Shown here in pieces: positions 18,110-26,228 of a stretch of DNA of 64,000 bases. This DNA comes from Mycoplasmatota bacterium (lineage in GTDB: Bacteria > Bacillota_I > Bacilli_A > Haloplasmatales > Haloplasmataceae), in NCBI GenBank assembly GCA_018394295.1, contig CP074573.1:62001-126000 (forward strand), read 5' to 3'. Numbering within the stretch: position 1 is the first letter of the stretch; each line of letters starts with the position of its first letter. The translations under genes were made by a program, and so were the position numbers. Below the pieces are notes generated by a model. The model was given only the letters and a program-made list of their open reading frames with translations, ran no database searches and was not told the DNA's origin.

Positions 18110-18469
18110 ATGGAGTGGAATAAATTTGATAAAGATTTTTGGGAAGTCTTAGACAAATTAACTAAAGAGTCAGAGATAGAAATTGATCGACCAAAAGGAA
18201 GTCATCATCCTAAATATTCTCAAATCACTTATCCAGTAGATTATGGGTTTTTAAAAGAAACTTCTTCTATGGATGGTGGAGGAATAGATATTTGGAAGGG
18301 AAGTTTGTCAAACGGTAAGTTGGATGCTGTTATTTGTACGGTTGACTTACTAAAACGAGATTCAGAAATAAAGTTACTGATTGGTTGTACAGAGGCCGAA
18401 AAAGAACTTGTTTATTTGTTTCATAATGTTAGTGAATATATGAAAGGAATCATGATTAGAAGAGTTTAG
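18110..18469 (+). CDS. small inorganic-pyrophosphatase-like protein
   Basis: 119 residues from the ATG at 18110 (MEWNKFDKDFWEVL); GAGAGA at 18095-18100 is better spaced to it than to the GTG at 18101. The core IDRPKGSHHPKYSQITYPVDYGFLK ... MDGGGIDIW resembles the active-site region of family I pyrophosphatases (usual signature DxDPxD), but the protein is shorter than the ~170-residue enzyme and the acidic signature is altered. It may be a pyrophosphatase paralogue of changed activity. Single gene, with its own terminator. Confidence 0.75.
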   Translation: MEWNKFDKDFWEVLDKLTKESEIEIDRPKGSHHPKYSQITYPVDYGFLKETSSMDGGGIDIWKGSLSNGKLDAVICTVDLLKRDSEIKLLIGCTEAEKELVYLFHNVSEYMKGIMIRRV

Positions 18470-18487
18470 GAAATTATTAATTAAACC

Positions 18488-18521
18488 AAAAAAGTTCTTT
18501 ACTTAAATAAAGAACTTTTTT
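18488..18521. terminator. bidirectional terminator
   Basis: AAAAAAGTTCTTTA / TAAAGAACTTTTTT with a short CTTAAA loop. It is flanked by A and T runs, so it can serve both the plus gene at 18110 and the minus gene at 18544. Confidence 0.85.
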
Positions 18522-18543
18522 ATATATTGCTATAACTAATTAA

Positions 18544-19479
18544 TTATTTTTCTTTTAAATACTCAGAAAGAAATTCAATATTCCACTTGAAACAAGGTCC
18601 CTCGTAATGGTGAAACTTGTTTGGTAGATCATATACTTTTAATTTATGAGATTCAGACATATTATTTTTTACTAGTGATATGAAGGATTCAATATACTCA
18701 ATTTGTTCAGCGACTTTTTCCTTTCCACATATAGGACCATGTCCTGGGATAAAGTACTGTATGTCACAGTTTAATAGTTTACTTAACTCATTTTTAAGAA
18801 GATAAGGGTCTCCTGCCCCAAGATAAGGATGTTCATCAACAAACAACAAATCTCCAACAAAAGCAACCTTACTGTTTTTACAATTTCCAATTATATCTCC
18901 ATGAGAATGAGCTGTAGGGATAACATTTAGTTCAAAATTGTCTAATGTACCGTGAATAGAAAGTTTATCATTAAATGTTAGATTAGGGTTGATGAATTTG
19001 CATCCTTCCATATTTAAATTTTGATGAATGATTAGACTGTTTTTTGTATCTAATATTTCATCAGGATCTTTTAACGTAGTGAGTTTATTTTGTAAATGGT
19101 TTATTTGTTCAGTATACAAATTAGCCTCTAATTTTATTTTTTTACTAGTTTCTATAAATTTAGGATAAGCAATTTCAGAACAAATAATAGTCGTTTTTTC
19201 AGGAAACATACAATTACCTATATAGTGATCTAAATGAGAATGACTATTGACAATGATAAAATTATCATTATTTGTGATATCAATTATTACTCGCTTTAAA
19301 TCTTTTGCAGCTTCAATTGAAAGAAATGTATCAAAAACAACGACCTTATCACCTAAATTAATAAAACCAGCATTACTCATACATAAATCATTGGTCTTAA
19401 TGGCAGCGAATACATTCTCCGAAACCTCATATAACTCAAAGTAATCAGATGTTATACTATGCTTAATCAACCCAATCAT
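18544..19479 (-). CDS. metallo-beta-lactamase-fold hydrolase
   Basis: 311 residues. The MBL zinc ligands are complete: HSHLDH (80-85), the later histidine in TAHSHGD, GDLLF aspartate and the final histidine in PGHGP. An insertion with a helical segment (~105-150) lies between them. The family hydrolyses esters, lactones or thioesters; the substrate is not predictable. The ATG at 19479 follows the Shine-Dalgarno AAGGGAG with no spacer, so translation may really begin at the TTG at 19470 (9-base spacing). It is divergent from the ene-reductase at 19670. Confidence 0.85.
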   Translation of the reverse strand: MIGLIKHSITSDYFELYEVSENVFAAIKTNDLCMSNAGFINLGDKVVVFDTFLSIEAAKDLKRVIIDITNNDNFIIVNSHSHLDHYIGNCMFPEKTTIICSEIAYPKFIETSKKIKLEANLYTEQINHLQNKLTTLKDPDEILDTKNSLIIHQNLNMEGCKFINPNLTFNDKLSIHGTLDNFELNVIPTAHSHGDIIGNCKNSKVAFVGDLLFVDEHPYLGAGDPYLLKNELSKLLNCDIQYFIPGHGPICGKEKVAEQIEYIESFISLVKNNMSESHKLKVYDLPNKFHHYEGPCFKWNIEFLSEYLKEK

Positions 19480-19576
19480 CTCCCTTTTTAATTTTCCATT
19501 TTTAGTGATTATTCAAGATAAAATATAAATCCTAAAAATTAATAAAATAATGTAATAATAGAATGAATATATAAAC

Positions 19577-19606
19577 ATTATACTATTTTTATTGTCATAA
19601 GGTCAA
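19577..19606 (-). promoter_or_regulatory. promoter for the MBL hydrolase
   Basis: Minus strand TTGACC (19606-19601), an 18-base spacer, TATAAT (19582-19577). Confidence 0.6.
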
Positions 19607-19620
19607 TATTTTAGTATTAT
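19592..19620 (+). promoter_or_regulatory. promoter for the ene-reductase
   Basis: TTGTCA (19592-19597), a 17-base spacer, TATTAT (19615-19620). It overlaps the oppositely directed MBL promoter, so the two cannot easily be occupied at once. Confidence 0.6.
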
Positions 19621-19669
19621 AAGATAATAGGAAGACATGAAAAAATTATAAAGAATAGGTGGTAAGAAA

Positions 19670-20710
19670 ATGAATAATATAATAAACAGTCCAATTAAAG
19701 TAAATAAGCATATAGTTAAAAACAGAATTATCATGCCAGCTCTAGTTTGTTTCAATTGGGGAAATTCTGATGGAGTTGAAACAATAGATCGTAGTGCCCA
19801 TTATGGAAAACGAGCTAAAGGTGGAACGGGTCTAATTGTCGTTGAAGCAACTGCAATATCAAAAGATGGTCGCTTAACTGATTCCCAACTTGGACTTTGG
19901 GATGATAAGCATATCCCACAGTTTGAAAAAGTTGCGAAAAGTTGTCATGATGAGGGTTCTATGGTAATCATTCAATTAGTCCATGCAGGTATGAAAGCTA
20001 TTAGTAATCCTGTGTACTCTTCTTCTATCGTTGAGATGAAAGATAAAAGCTGTTTAGAAATGTCAGTTGAAAAAATAGAAGAGATAAAAAAAGATTTTGT
20101 TTCGGCAGCTTTAAGGGCGAAAAAAGCGGGACTAGATGGGGTTGAAATTCATGGCGCCCATGGCTATTTATTAAGTCAGTTTGCTTCTAAAGAAGTGAAT
20201 AAGAGAACAGATATTTATGGGGGTTCATTAGATAATAGATTAAGATTATCAATTGAAATAATTCAATCAGTTAGACAAGCGGTAGGAGAGGATTTTATCA
20301 TCTCTTATCGTCTTGGTGTAAATGATTCAACAATGGAAGAAGATAAATATTTCGCTAAAGAATTAGAAAACTTGGGTGTTGATTTATTAGATGTATCATC
20401 TGGGATAGGTGCAAATAGTATTGTTGTACCAGCTGAATTTCCCTTTTCAAATATTACCTATATGGGAACTAGCATTTATAAAGAAGTAAATATTCCTGTT
20501 GCTTGTGTCTATGGAATTAGAGAACCAAAAGAAGCACAATATTTACTTGAAAATAATATGGTAGATATGGTAGCAGTTGGTAGAGGGTTACTAGCTGATT
20601 CAGAGTGGACAAATAAAGCCATAAGTGGTGAAAGTGTCAATAAATGTTATCATTGTAAACCATGTAAATATCGATTGGATGGAAGAACTTGTCCAAGAAA
20701 TAATCTATAA
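19670..20710 (+). CDS. NADH:flavin oxidoreductase, Old Yellow Enzyme family
   Basis: 346 residues, a TIM-barrel FMN enzyme. Family features are KNRIIMPALV near the N-terminus, QLVHAG, DGVEIHGAHGYLLSQF with the His pair for substrate binding, NKRTDIYGGSLDNR, and MVAVGRGLLADSEW at the phosphate-binding end. A C-terminal Cys cluster (CYHCKPCKYRLDGRTC) resembles the Fe-S-binding tail of 2,4-dienoyl-CoA reductase-type members, but without the added FAD domain. It probably reduces activated C=C bonds. Single gene, divergent from the MBL hydrolase. Confidence 0.92.
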   Translation: MNNIINSPIKVNKHIVKNRIIMPALVCFNWGNSDGVETIDRSAHYGKRAKGGTGLIVVEATAISKDGRLTDSQLGLWDDKHIPQFEKVAKSCHDEGSMVIIQLVHAGMKAISNPVYSSSIVEMKDKSCLEMSVEKIEEIKKDFVSAALRAKKAGLDGVEIHGAHGYLLSQFASKEVNKRTDIYGGSLDNRLRLSIEIIQSVRQAVGEDFIISYRLGVNDSTMEEDKYFAKELENLGVDLLDVSSGIGANSIVVPAEFPFSNITYMGTSIYKEVNIPVACVYGIREPKEAQYLLENNMVDMVAVGRGLLADSEWTNKAISGESVNKCYHCKPCKYRLDGRTCPRNNL

Positions 20711-20717
20711 CTAATAT

Positions 20718-20757
20718 AACCACCAATAGACTGTTAGTTCAGTAATTGGTGGTTTTA
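20718..20757 (+). terminator. terminator of the ene-reductase gene
   Basis: AACCACCAAT / ATTGGTGGTT stem with a 17-base loop and a short T-run. Confidence 0.75.
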
Positions 20758-20793
20758 TATTATTAAAAAATAGAAAAATGTATTAAATCGTTA

Positions 20794-20821
20794 TTGACAT
20801 ATGTCATAAATAGAGTATAAT
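20794..20821 (+). promoter_or_regulatory. promoter of the Mrp/NifX cluster
   Basis: TTGACA (20794-20799), a 16-base spacer, TATAAT (20816-20821). The -35 box lies inside the first TGACATATGTCA palindrome. Confidence 0.85.
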
Positions 20822-20844
20822 GGAATTGAAAATGACATATGTCA
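20795..20844. promoter_or_regulatory. paired operator palindromes
   Basis: The perfect 12-bp palindrome TGACATATGTCA occurs at 20795-20806 (over the -35 box) and again at 20833-20844 (after the start site), 38 bases apart. Two identical sites bracketing a promoter strongly suggest a dimeric regulator that binds both, perhaps by looping. The DUF134 protein of the operon is one candidate. Confidence 0.8.
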
Positions 20845-20865
20845 AAAACTAAAGGTGGTGATTAT

Positions 20866-21081
20866 ATGCCAGGAAGAGACGGGACTGGACCTATGATCAG
20901 AAGAGGTTTTGGTAATACTGATGGTTGTTTAGGGTTAAGACTCGGACGTGGATATGGTTGTAGACGTGGTTTTAGAAGAATTTTATCTGTTTCAACAAAG
21001 CAAAAAGAATGGTTGAAAAGCCAAAAAAAATTACTTGAAGAAAGACTTAATGCTGTAAATAAGCAGCTAGAAAATTGTTAA
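20866..21081 (+). CDS. DUF5320-like small protein
   Basis: 71 residues from the ATG at 20866, 5 bases after AAGGTGGTG; the upstream in-frame ATG at 20839 is part of the operator palindrome. The sequence starts MPGRDGTGPMIRRGFGNTDG, is rich in Gly/Arg and ends in a coiled-coil-like helix (KEWLKSQKKLLEERLNAVNKQLE). This pattern is typical of DUF5320 proteins that accompany Mrp/NifX clusters in anaerobes. Function is not established. Confidence 0.75.
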   Translation: MPGRDGTGPMIRRGFGNTDGCLGLRLGRGYGCRRGFRRILSVSTKQKEWLKSQKKLLEERLNAVNKQLENC

Positions 21082-21138
21082 AGGGGAAAAGAAGTTACAG
21101 CTGTACTCTTTTGCTGTTAAAAAATGAGGTGAATGAAT

Positions 21139-21498
21139 ATGCCAAGGCCTAAAAAATGGAGAAAAGTTTGTTGTTTGCCTGAAAGTGATCGATTTGGACC
21201 GCTAAATGCCCCAATTAATGAAGAATATTTTGTGACAATGACTGTTGATGAATATGAAACGATACGTTTGATTGATTTAGAAGGTTTTACACAAGAAACA
21301 TGCGCTAAACAAATGAATATTGCACGTACAACGGTACAAGGAATTTATAATGATGCAAGGAAAAAACTTGCTGAGTCTTTAGTGAACGGAAAAGTGTTAA
21401 GAATTGAGGGTGGAGATTATAAACTTTGTGAGGGGATAGAAAAATCTTGTAATGGCTGCTACAGACATAGATGTAATAGAAAAATGATAGAAGAGTAA
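21139..21498 (+). CDS. DUF134 DNA-binding protein
   Basis: 119 residues from the ATG at 21139; GAGGTGA is 6 bases upstream, while the ATG at 21133 touches it. The N-terminus [16 protein letters not shown] and the helix-turn-helix ([32 protein letters not shown]) are characteristic of DUF134. A Cys-rich tail ([12 protein letters not shown]) suggests a metal or Fe-S sensor. It is the likely regulator of this cluster. Confidence 0.85.
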   Translation: MPRPKKWRKVCCLPESDRFGPLNAPINEEYFVTMTVDEYETIRLIDLEGFTQETCAKQMNIARTTVQGIYNDARKKLAESLVNGKVLRIEGGDYKLCEGIEKSCNGCYRHRCNRKMIEE

Positions 21499-21589
21499 TA
21501 TAGGTTTTATTAGATGAAAAGCTTAAACACAGGGGTTAAATTGTAGGGTATTTTACTATATATTAAAAGGAATAAAAGGAGGATGTTAA

Positions 21590-21958
21590 ATGAAAATCGC
21601 AATTCCAGTAGATGATAAATCAATTCTAACGAGTGTATGTATGTCATTTGGACGTACACCATATTTTTTAATCTATGATACAGAATCAAAAGAAAGTGTT
21701 TTTTTAGATAATAGTGCAGTAGCTAGTCAAGGTGGTGCAGGAATTAAGGCAGCACAAACCATTGTGGATAATAAAGTCAGTGTTTTACTCACACCTAGAT
21801 GCGGTCAAAATGCTGCAGAAGTATTAAAAGCTGCTAATATTGAGATATACAAAACAATGAATGATTGTATTAAAGATAATATTAATGCTTTTATTGAAGG
21901 TAAGTTAACAATGTTGAAAGAAATACATGCCGGATTTCATAACCATGGTGCTAAGTAA
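21590..21958 (+). CDS. NifX/NifB-type (MTH1175-like) Fe-Mo cofactor family protein
   Basis: 122 residues of the dinitrogenase iron-molybdenum cofactor family: MKIAIPVDDKSILTSVCMSFGRTPYFLIYDTES at the start and GGAGIKAAQTIVDNKVSVLLTPRCGQNAAEVL in the middle. Members bind Fe-S or Mo-containing clusters; the orange protein (ORP) of Desulfovibrio is a relative. AAAGGAGGATGTTAA precedes the ATG. It overlaps the next gene. Confidence 0.85.
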   Translation: MKIAIPVDDKSILTSVCMSFGRTPYFLIYDTESKESVFLDNSAVASQGGAGIKAAQTIVDNKVSVLLTPRCGQNAAEVLKAANIEIYKTMNDCIKDNINAFIEGKLTMLKEIHAGFHNHGAK

Positions 21959-22799
21959 TAAAAAAATAGCAGTCCTAAGCGGTAAGGGGGGTACTGGTAA
22001 AACTTTAGTATCAGTAAATTTGGCAGCTTCAGCTAAAGATGCAGTCTATATAGATTGTGATGTTGAAGAACCAAATGGACACCTTTTTTTAAAACCAAAA
22101 GATATTGAGTCAGAACCAATATCAATCAAGATTCCATCTGTGGATAAAAGTCTTTGTGATGGTTGTCGTAAGTGTGTTGACTTTTGTAAATTTAATGCTT
22201 TAGCTTATATTTATAATAGACTCATTGTCTTTGAAGAGGTCTGTCACTCTTGTGGAGGATGTGCATTATTTTGTCCAAAGAATGCTTTATCAGAAAAAGA
22301 GAAAACAATTGGAGAAGTTCAAAAAGGTGTTTCTGAAAATGTTTCTGTCATTACAGGAATATTAAATACTGGTGAAGCATCAGGGACTCCAATTATAAAA
22401 AAACTTATGAATGAAGCATCTACACTTAAAGAACCTACTTTCATTGACTGTCCACCAGGTAGTGCTTGTATTGTTATGGATAGTATTAAGGATGCTGATT
22501 ATTGTGTATTAGTAGCTGAACCAACTTTGTTTGGTGTTCATAATCTGAATATGGTTTATGAACTTGTTAAGTTATTTAATAAACCACATGGTGTCATATT
22601 GAATAAATGTCTAGAAAGTGAAAATCCTGCAGAAAAATTTTGCATTGAAAAAGGAATCAAGATTTTGGGGAAAATCCCTTTTGATAATCAATTAGGAATC
22701 CTAAATTCAAATGCAAAAGTTGCTGTTAGAGAAAATGAAGAGTATAAAGATATTTTTTCTACACTGCTTCAGAAGATAACTAAGGAGGTTTTAGTATGA
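21945..22799 (+). CDS. MinD/ParA-type ATPase with inserted ferredoxin domain (first)
   Basis: 284 residues. Deviant Walker A SGKGGTGKT (~13-21), an inserted pair of [4Fe-4S] motifs (CDGCRKCVDFCKFNAL and CHSCGGCALFCPKNAL), then DCPPGSACIVMDSI (Walker B) and the VLVAEPTLFGVHNLN segment. The ATG at 21945 lies 14 bases inside the preceding gene; no good Shine-Dalgarno is visible, so translation is probably coupled. The family accompanies ORP/Mrp proteins in anaerobes and may load or sense Fe-S/Mo clusters. Confidence 0.88.
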   Translation: MVLSNKKIAVLSGKGGTGKTLVSVNLAASAKDAVYIDCDVEEPNGHLFLKPKDIESEPISIKIPSVDKSLCDGCRKCVDFCKFNALAYIYNRLIVFEEVCHSCGGCALFCPKNALSEKEKTIGEVQKGVSENVSVITGILNTGEASGTPIIKKLMNEASTLKEPTFIDCPPGSACIVMDSIKDADYCVLVAEPTLFGVHNLNMVYELVKLFNKPHGVILNKCLESENPAEKFCIEKGIKILGKIPFDNQLGILNSNAKVAVRENEEYKDIFSTLLQKITKEVLV

Positions 22800-23659
22800 A
22801 ACAACTATTAATCCTTAGTGGTAAAGGTGGAACAGGAAAAACAACTATTGCAAGTGCGTTTATTAAATTATCAGAAGCAAAAGCATTCGCTGATTGTGAT
22901 GTCGATGCACCTAATTTGCACCTAATCATGAGTCAATCACAAGACTATAAAAGAACAGATTATTTTGGGTTACCAAAAGCTAATATAAATACTGATTTAT
23001 GTATACAATGTGATCAATGCAGGCAAAATTGCCGCTTTGATGCAATTAATGTGGATAACTTTTATACGGTTAGTGATCACGCTTGTGAAGGCTGTGGAGT
23101 ATGTGAAGTCATTTGCCCTGAAGGTGCTATTTCTCTTAAACCAGCTGTTGCTGGAGATTTAATGTTGTATATAGATAATGCTGTTTTTTCCACAGCTAAA
23201 TTAAGAATGGGAAGTGGCACATCAGGAATGCTTGTTACTGAAGTAAAGAAACAGATGAAATCATACGCTGTAGATACAGAACTAGCAATAATTGACGGTT
23301 CTCCTGGAATAGGATGTCCAGTTATTGCTTCATTAAGCGGCGTTGATATGGTTTTAATTGTAGCTGAGCCTTCTATTTCAGGTATTAATGATATGGAGCG
23401 TATTATAAATACTGCAGAAAAATTTAAAACAAAAACAGCTGTCTGTATTAATAAATATGATACCAATATTGAAAATACAGAAAAAATAATGGCTTATTGT
23501 CATCGGTTAAACCTACCTTTCATTGGGAAAATCCCCTTTGATAAAAAGGCAGTAGAAGCAATTAACAATGGTTTAAGTATTGTTGATATTGATTGTATCG
23601 CAGGTAATGAAACAAAAAAAGTTTTTGAAGCCACCCTTAATCTACTTTCGGAGGATTAG
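22796..23659 (+). CDS. MinD/ParA-type ATPase with inserted ferredoxin domain (second)
   Basis: 287 residues, a paralogue of the preceding gene. Walker A SGKGGTGKT, ferredoxin motifs CIQCDQCRQNCRFDAI and CEGCGVCEVICPEGAI, Walker B region IIDGSPGIGCPVIASL. It overlaps the first ATPase gene by 4 bases (ATGA), with AAGGAGG upstream. The two probably form a heterodimer, as such tandem pairs are conserved. Confidence 0.9.
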   Translation: MKQLLILSGKGGTGKTTIASAFIKLSEAKAFADCDVDAPNLHLIMSQSQDYKRTDYFGLPKANINTDLCIQCDQCRQNCRFDAINVDNFYTVSDHACEGCGVCEVICPEGAISLKPAVAGDLMLYIDNAVFSTAKLRMGSGTSGMLVTEVKKQMKSYAVDTELAIIDGSPGIGCPVIASLSGVDMVLIVAEPSISGINDMERIINTAEKFKTKTAVCINKYDTNIENTEKIMAYCHRLNLPFIGKIPFDKKAVEAINNGLSIVDIDCIAGNETKKVFEATLNLLSED

Positions 23660-23662
23660 CGT

Positions 23663-24487
23663 ATGATAATTAAAACACTAGTAGAAAATACTTCAAAATC
23701 AGAAGAATTTAATTGTGAACATGGATTAAGTTTATATATTGAAACGAAAAAGCATAAACTTCTATTTGATTTGGGGGTAAGTGATTTATTTATTGAAAAT
23801 GCACAAAAATTAGGTGTTGACCTTTCTTTAGTTGATTCAGTTGTAATCTCTCATGGACATTATGATCATGGTGGTGGACTAAAAGAGTTTTTGAAGATAA
23901 ATTCCAAAGCGATAATATATCTTCATCAAGAAGCATTTAAAGAACATTATTCAATTAGGTCTAAAGGTGAAAAGGTATATATTGGCTTAGATAAAGAGTT
24001 AATGGATAATAAGCGTATTATATTTGTTAATGATAATCTAAAAATTGATGATGAATTAGAAATAATCTCTAATATTAAGGGCAAGAAATTACTTCCATTA
24101 AGTAATCAAAATTTATTGATGAAAGTAGATTCATCATATGTTCAGGATGATTTCAAGCATGAACAAAACTTGATTATAAGGGAAGATGAATTGACCGTGT
24201 TATTAGCAGGATGTTGCCATAAAGGTATAGTAAATATTATAGAAAGCATTAGTAAAATATATAAAAAGCCATTAGATTATGTGATTGGTGGATTTCATTT
24301 ACATAAACTGCTTTCGAATAAACCCGAAGAGTTAGAATTATTGAAAAAAATAGGACAATACTTGAAAAATACGGAATCAATGTATTATACATGTCATTGT
24401 ACAGGTATCGAACCTTATGAAATATTAAAAGGAATCATGGAAGATAAAATCGAGTATTTATCAACAGGTAATATATTAACCATATAG
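23663..24487 (+). CDS. MBL-fold hydrolase of the Mrp cluster
   Basis: 274 residues. The metal motif SHGHYDHGGG (63-72), LLAGCCHKGIVNII and GGFHLHKL match the MBL branch annotated as dihydropterin-ribofuranosylaminobenzene-phosphate synthase-like. Such enzymes recur in ORP/Mrp/MinD clusters; the true substrate there is unknown. The gap to the preceding gene is 3 bases and GGAGG spans the junction. Confidence 0.85.
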   Translation: MIIKTLVENTSKSEEFNCEHGLSLYIETKKHKLLFDLGVSDLFIENAQKLGVDLSLVDSVVISHGHYDHGGGLKEFLKINSKAIIYLHQEAFKEHYSIRSKGEKVYIGLDKELMDNKRIIFVNDNLKIDDELEIISNIKGKKLLPLSNQNLLMKVDSSYVQDDFKHEQNLIIREDELTVLLAGCCHKGIVNIIESISKIYKKPLDYVIGGFHLHKLLSNKPEELELLKKIGQYLKNTESMYYTCHCTGIEPYEILKGIMEDKIEYLSTGNILTI

Positions 24488-24506
24488 ATTAGAAGGAGAA
24501 AGTAAA

Positions 24507-25703
24507 ATGAGTGAATTATGTGATCAAAATTGTAACACTTGTAGCGATGATTGTGCTGACAGAAAAGAACCTAAAACTGATTTTTCTGAAAAACCGCATG
24601 AATTGAGTAAAATCAAAAAAGTGATTGGTGTTGTTAGTGGTAAAGGGGGAGTTGGTAAATCCCTTGTTACCTCTATGCTAGCTGTCATGATGAACAGAAG
24701 AGATTATAAAACAGCCATCCTTGATGCTGATGTAACAGGTCCATCAATCCCTAAAGCATTTGGCATTAATGAGAAAGCAACACACAATGAATTAGGTTTA
24801 TTCCCTGTGAAAAGTAAAACAGGTATTGATATTATGTCAATTAACCTACTTCTAGAAAATGAAACAGATCCTGTAGTTTGGAGAGGACCGATTATCGCAA
24901 ATACTGTTAAGCAGTTTTGGAAAGAGGTCATCTGGAATGATGTAGATTATATGTTTATTGATATGCCACCAGGCACAGGAGATGTACCACTTACAGTATT
25001 TCAATCAATCCCAGTAGATGGAATTGTCATTGTAACCTCACCTCAAGAATTAGTTTCAATGATTGTATCTAAGGCAGTTAGAATGGCAAAAATGATGAAT
25101 ATACCAATCATCGGGATTGTTGAAAACATGTCATATTTCAAATGCCCAGACTGTGACAAGGAATACAATATATTTGGGCAAAGTCATATTGAAGAGATTG
25201 CTAAAAAGCATAACGTTGATGTTTTAGCTAAGTTACCAATTGATTCAAAAATAGCTTCAGCTTGTGATAAAGGTTTAATAGAACTTTTCATTGGAGATTG
25301 GTTAGAACATACAGCGGATATTTTAGAAAAAAATGGAGGAAAGAAAATGAAAATTGCTGTAGCGAGTGAAAATGGATTTGTAACTCAACATTTTGGACAT
25401 TGTGAAAGTTTCAGTGTTTTTGAAACGGAAAATAATCAAATCGTAAAAAGTGAATCAATACCTAACCCAGGGCATAGACCTGGCTTCTTACCTAACTTTT
25501 TACATGACTTAGGAGTTAATGTTATTATTTCAGGTGGCATGGGTGGTGGTGCCATTGATATATTTAATTCACATGGAATAGAAGTTATAACTGGTGCAAG
25601 CGGAAATGCTAAGGTAGCTGCAGAAGAGTACTTAAAAGGTACTTTAAAATCTACAGGTTCTGTTTGTCATGAACATCAACATCAGGGTGAGTGTGGACAT
25701 TAA
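24507..25703 (+). CDS. mrp: Mrp/NBP35 Fe-S carrier ATPase fused to NifX domain
   Basis: 398 residues. Four N-terminal cysteines (C5, C9, C12, C16) resemble the NBP35 N-terminal Fe-S site. Deviant Walker A GKGGVGKS (45-52), MPPGTGD and the CPDC motif (213-216) that bridges a [4Fe-4S] cluster between subunits are all present. Residues 281-398 are a complete NifX-type domain starting MKIAVASENGFVTQHFGHC and ending in a His-rich tail. GGAGG at 25335-25339 sits 7 bases before the in-frame ATG at 25347 (residue 281), so the NifX domain may also be made as a free ~118-residue protein. Mrp delivers Fe-S clusters to target proteins. Confidence 0.92.
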   Translation: MSELCDQNCNTCSDDCADRKEPKTDFSEKPHELSKIKKVIGVVSGKGGVGKSLVTSMLAVMMNRRDYKTAILDADVTGPSIPKAFGINEKATHNELGLFPVKSKTGIDIMSINLLLENETDPVVWRGPIIANTVKQFWKEVIWNDVDYMFIDMPPGTGDVPLTVFQSIPVDGIVIVTSPQELVSMIVSKAVRMAKMMNIPIIGIVENMSYFKCPDCDKEYNIFGQSHIEEIAKKHNVDVLAKLPIDSKIASACDKGLIELFIGDWLEHTADILEKNGGKKMKIAVASENGFVTQHFGHCESFSVFETENNQIVKSESIPNPGHRPGFLPNFLHDLGVNVIISGGMGGGAIDIFNSHGIEVITGASGNAKVAAEEYLKGTLKSTGSVCHEHQHQGECGH

Positions 25704-25721
25704 TTATTGAATAAAAAAATG

Positions 25722-25766
25722 AAACACGGTTAGATTTTACTCTTATGAGTTGTTCTAACCGTGTTT
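25722..25766. terminator. hairpin between convergent mrp and cotF-like genes
   Basis: A 13-bp stem (AAACACGGTTAGA / TCTAACCGTGTTT) with a ~19-base loop. T-rich on one side and A-rich on the other, so it may work in both directions. Confidence 0.6.
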
Positions 25767-25781
25767 ATTAATGATTATAAT

Positions 25782-26228
25782 TTATTGTACATTATAGGCA
25801 CCTTTACTTTTTAAGTACTTATATATTTCCTCTCCATGTTGTTGTTCTTCTTTTTGAATATGATTTAATGCAGTTCTTATGTTAGGATCATTGAATTCAA
25901 ATATTGCAGTATCATATGTAGATGAAATATATTTTTCTGTTGCAAGTAAATCATAACATAAATCAATGTCTTGTTGATTACTTACACCAGTTTGAGAAGT
26001 GCTTTGTTGTTGAGATTGTTGTTGTCCCATTGTTGGAACCTGTCCACTTAAAATCTGATTAATTGTATTTAAGTGTTGTTGTTCATGTTGAGCGTGTTTT
26101 TTAAACATTTCTTTTAAAACAGGATCTTGTGCTTGATTTGCATAATTAGTATATTTTTTTACACAAAGCTCTTCATGAGATTTTTGATCATTAAGTAAAA
26201 TTATTTCTTTTTGTGTTAAATTATTCAT
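25782..26228 (-). CDS. CotF-like ferritin-fold protein
   Basis: 148 residues from the ATG at 26226-26228, 8 bases after GGAGG; the longer in-frame ATG at 26243 contains that Shine-Dalgarno. Two helical halves (LLNDQKSHEELCVKKYTNYAN and CYDLLATEKYISSTYDTAIFEF), each with E/H-rich partners (HAQHEQQHLNTI, IQKEEQQHGEEIYKYL), are joined by a Gln/Ser linker. This is the coat protein F family, a ferritin-like fold. It is found in sporulating and some non-sporulating Bacillota, so it is not proof of sporulation. Confidence 0.85.
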   Translation of the reverse strand: MNNLTQKEIILLNDQKSHEELCVKKYTNYANQAQDPVLKEMFKKHAQHEQQHLNTINQILSGQVPTMGQQQSQQQSTSQTGVSNQQDIDLCYDLLATEKYISSTYDTAIFEFNDPNIRTALNHIQKEEQQHGEEIYKYLKSKGAYNVQ

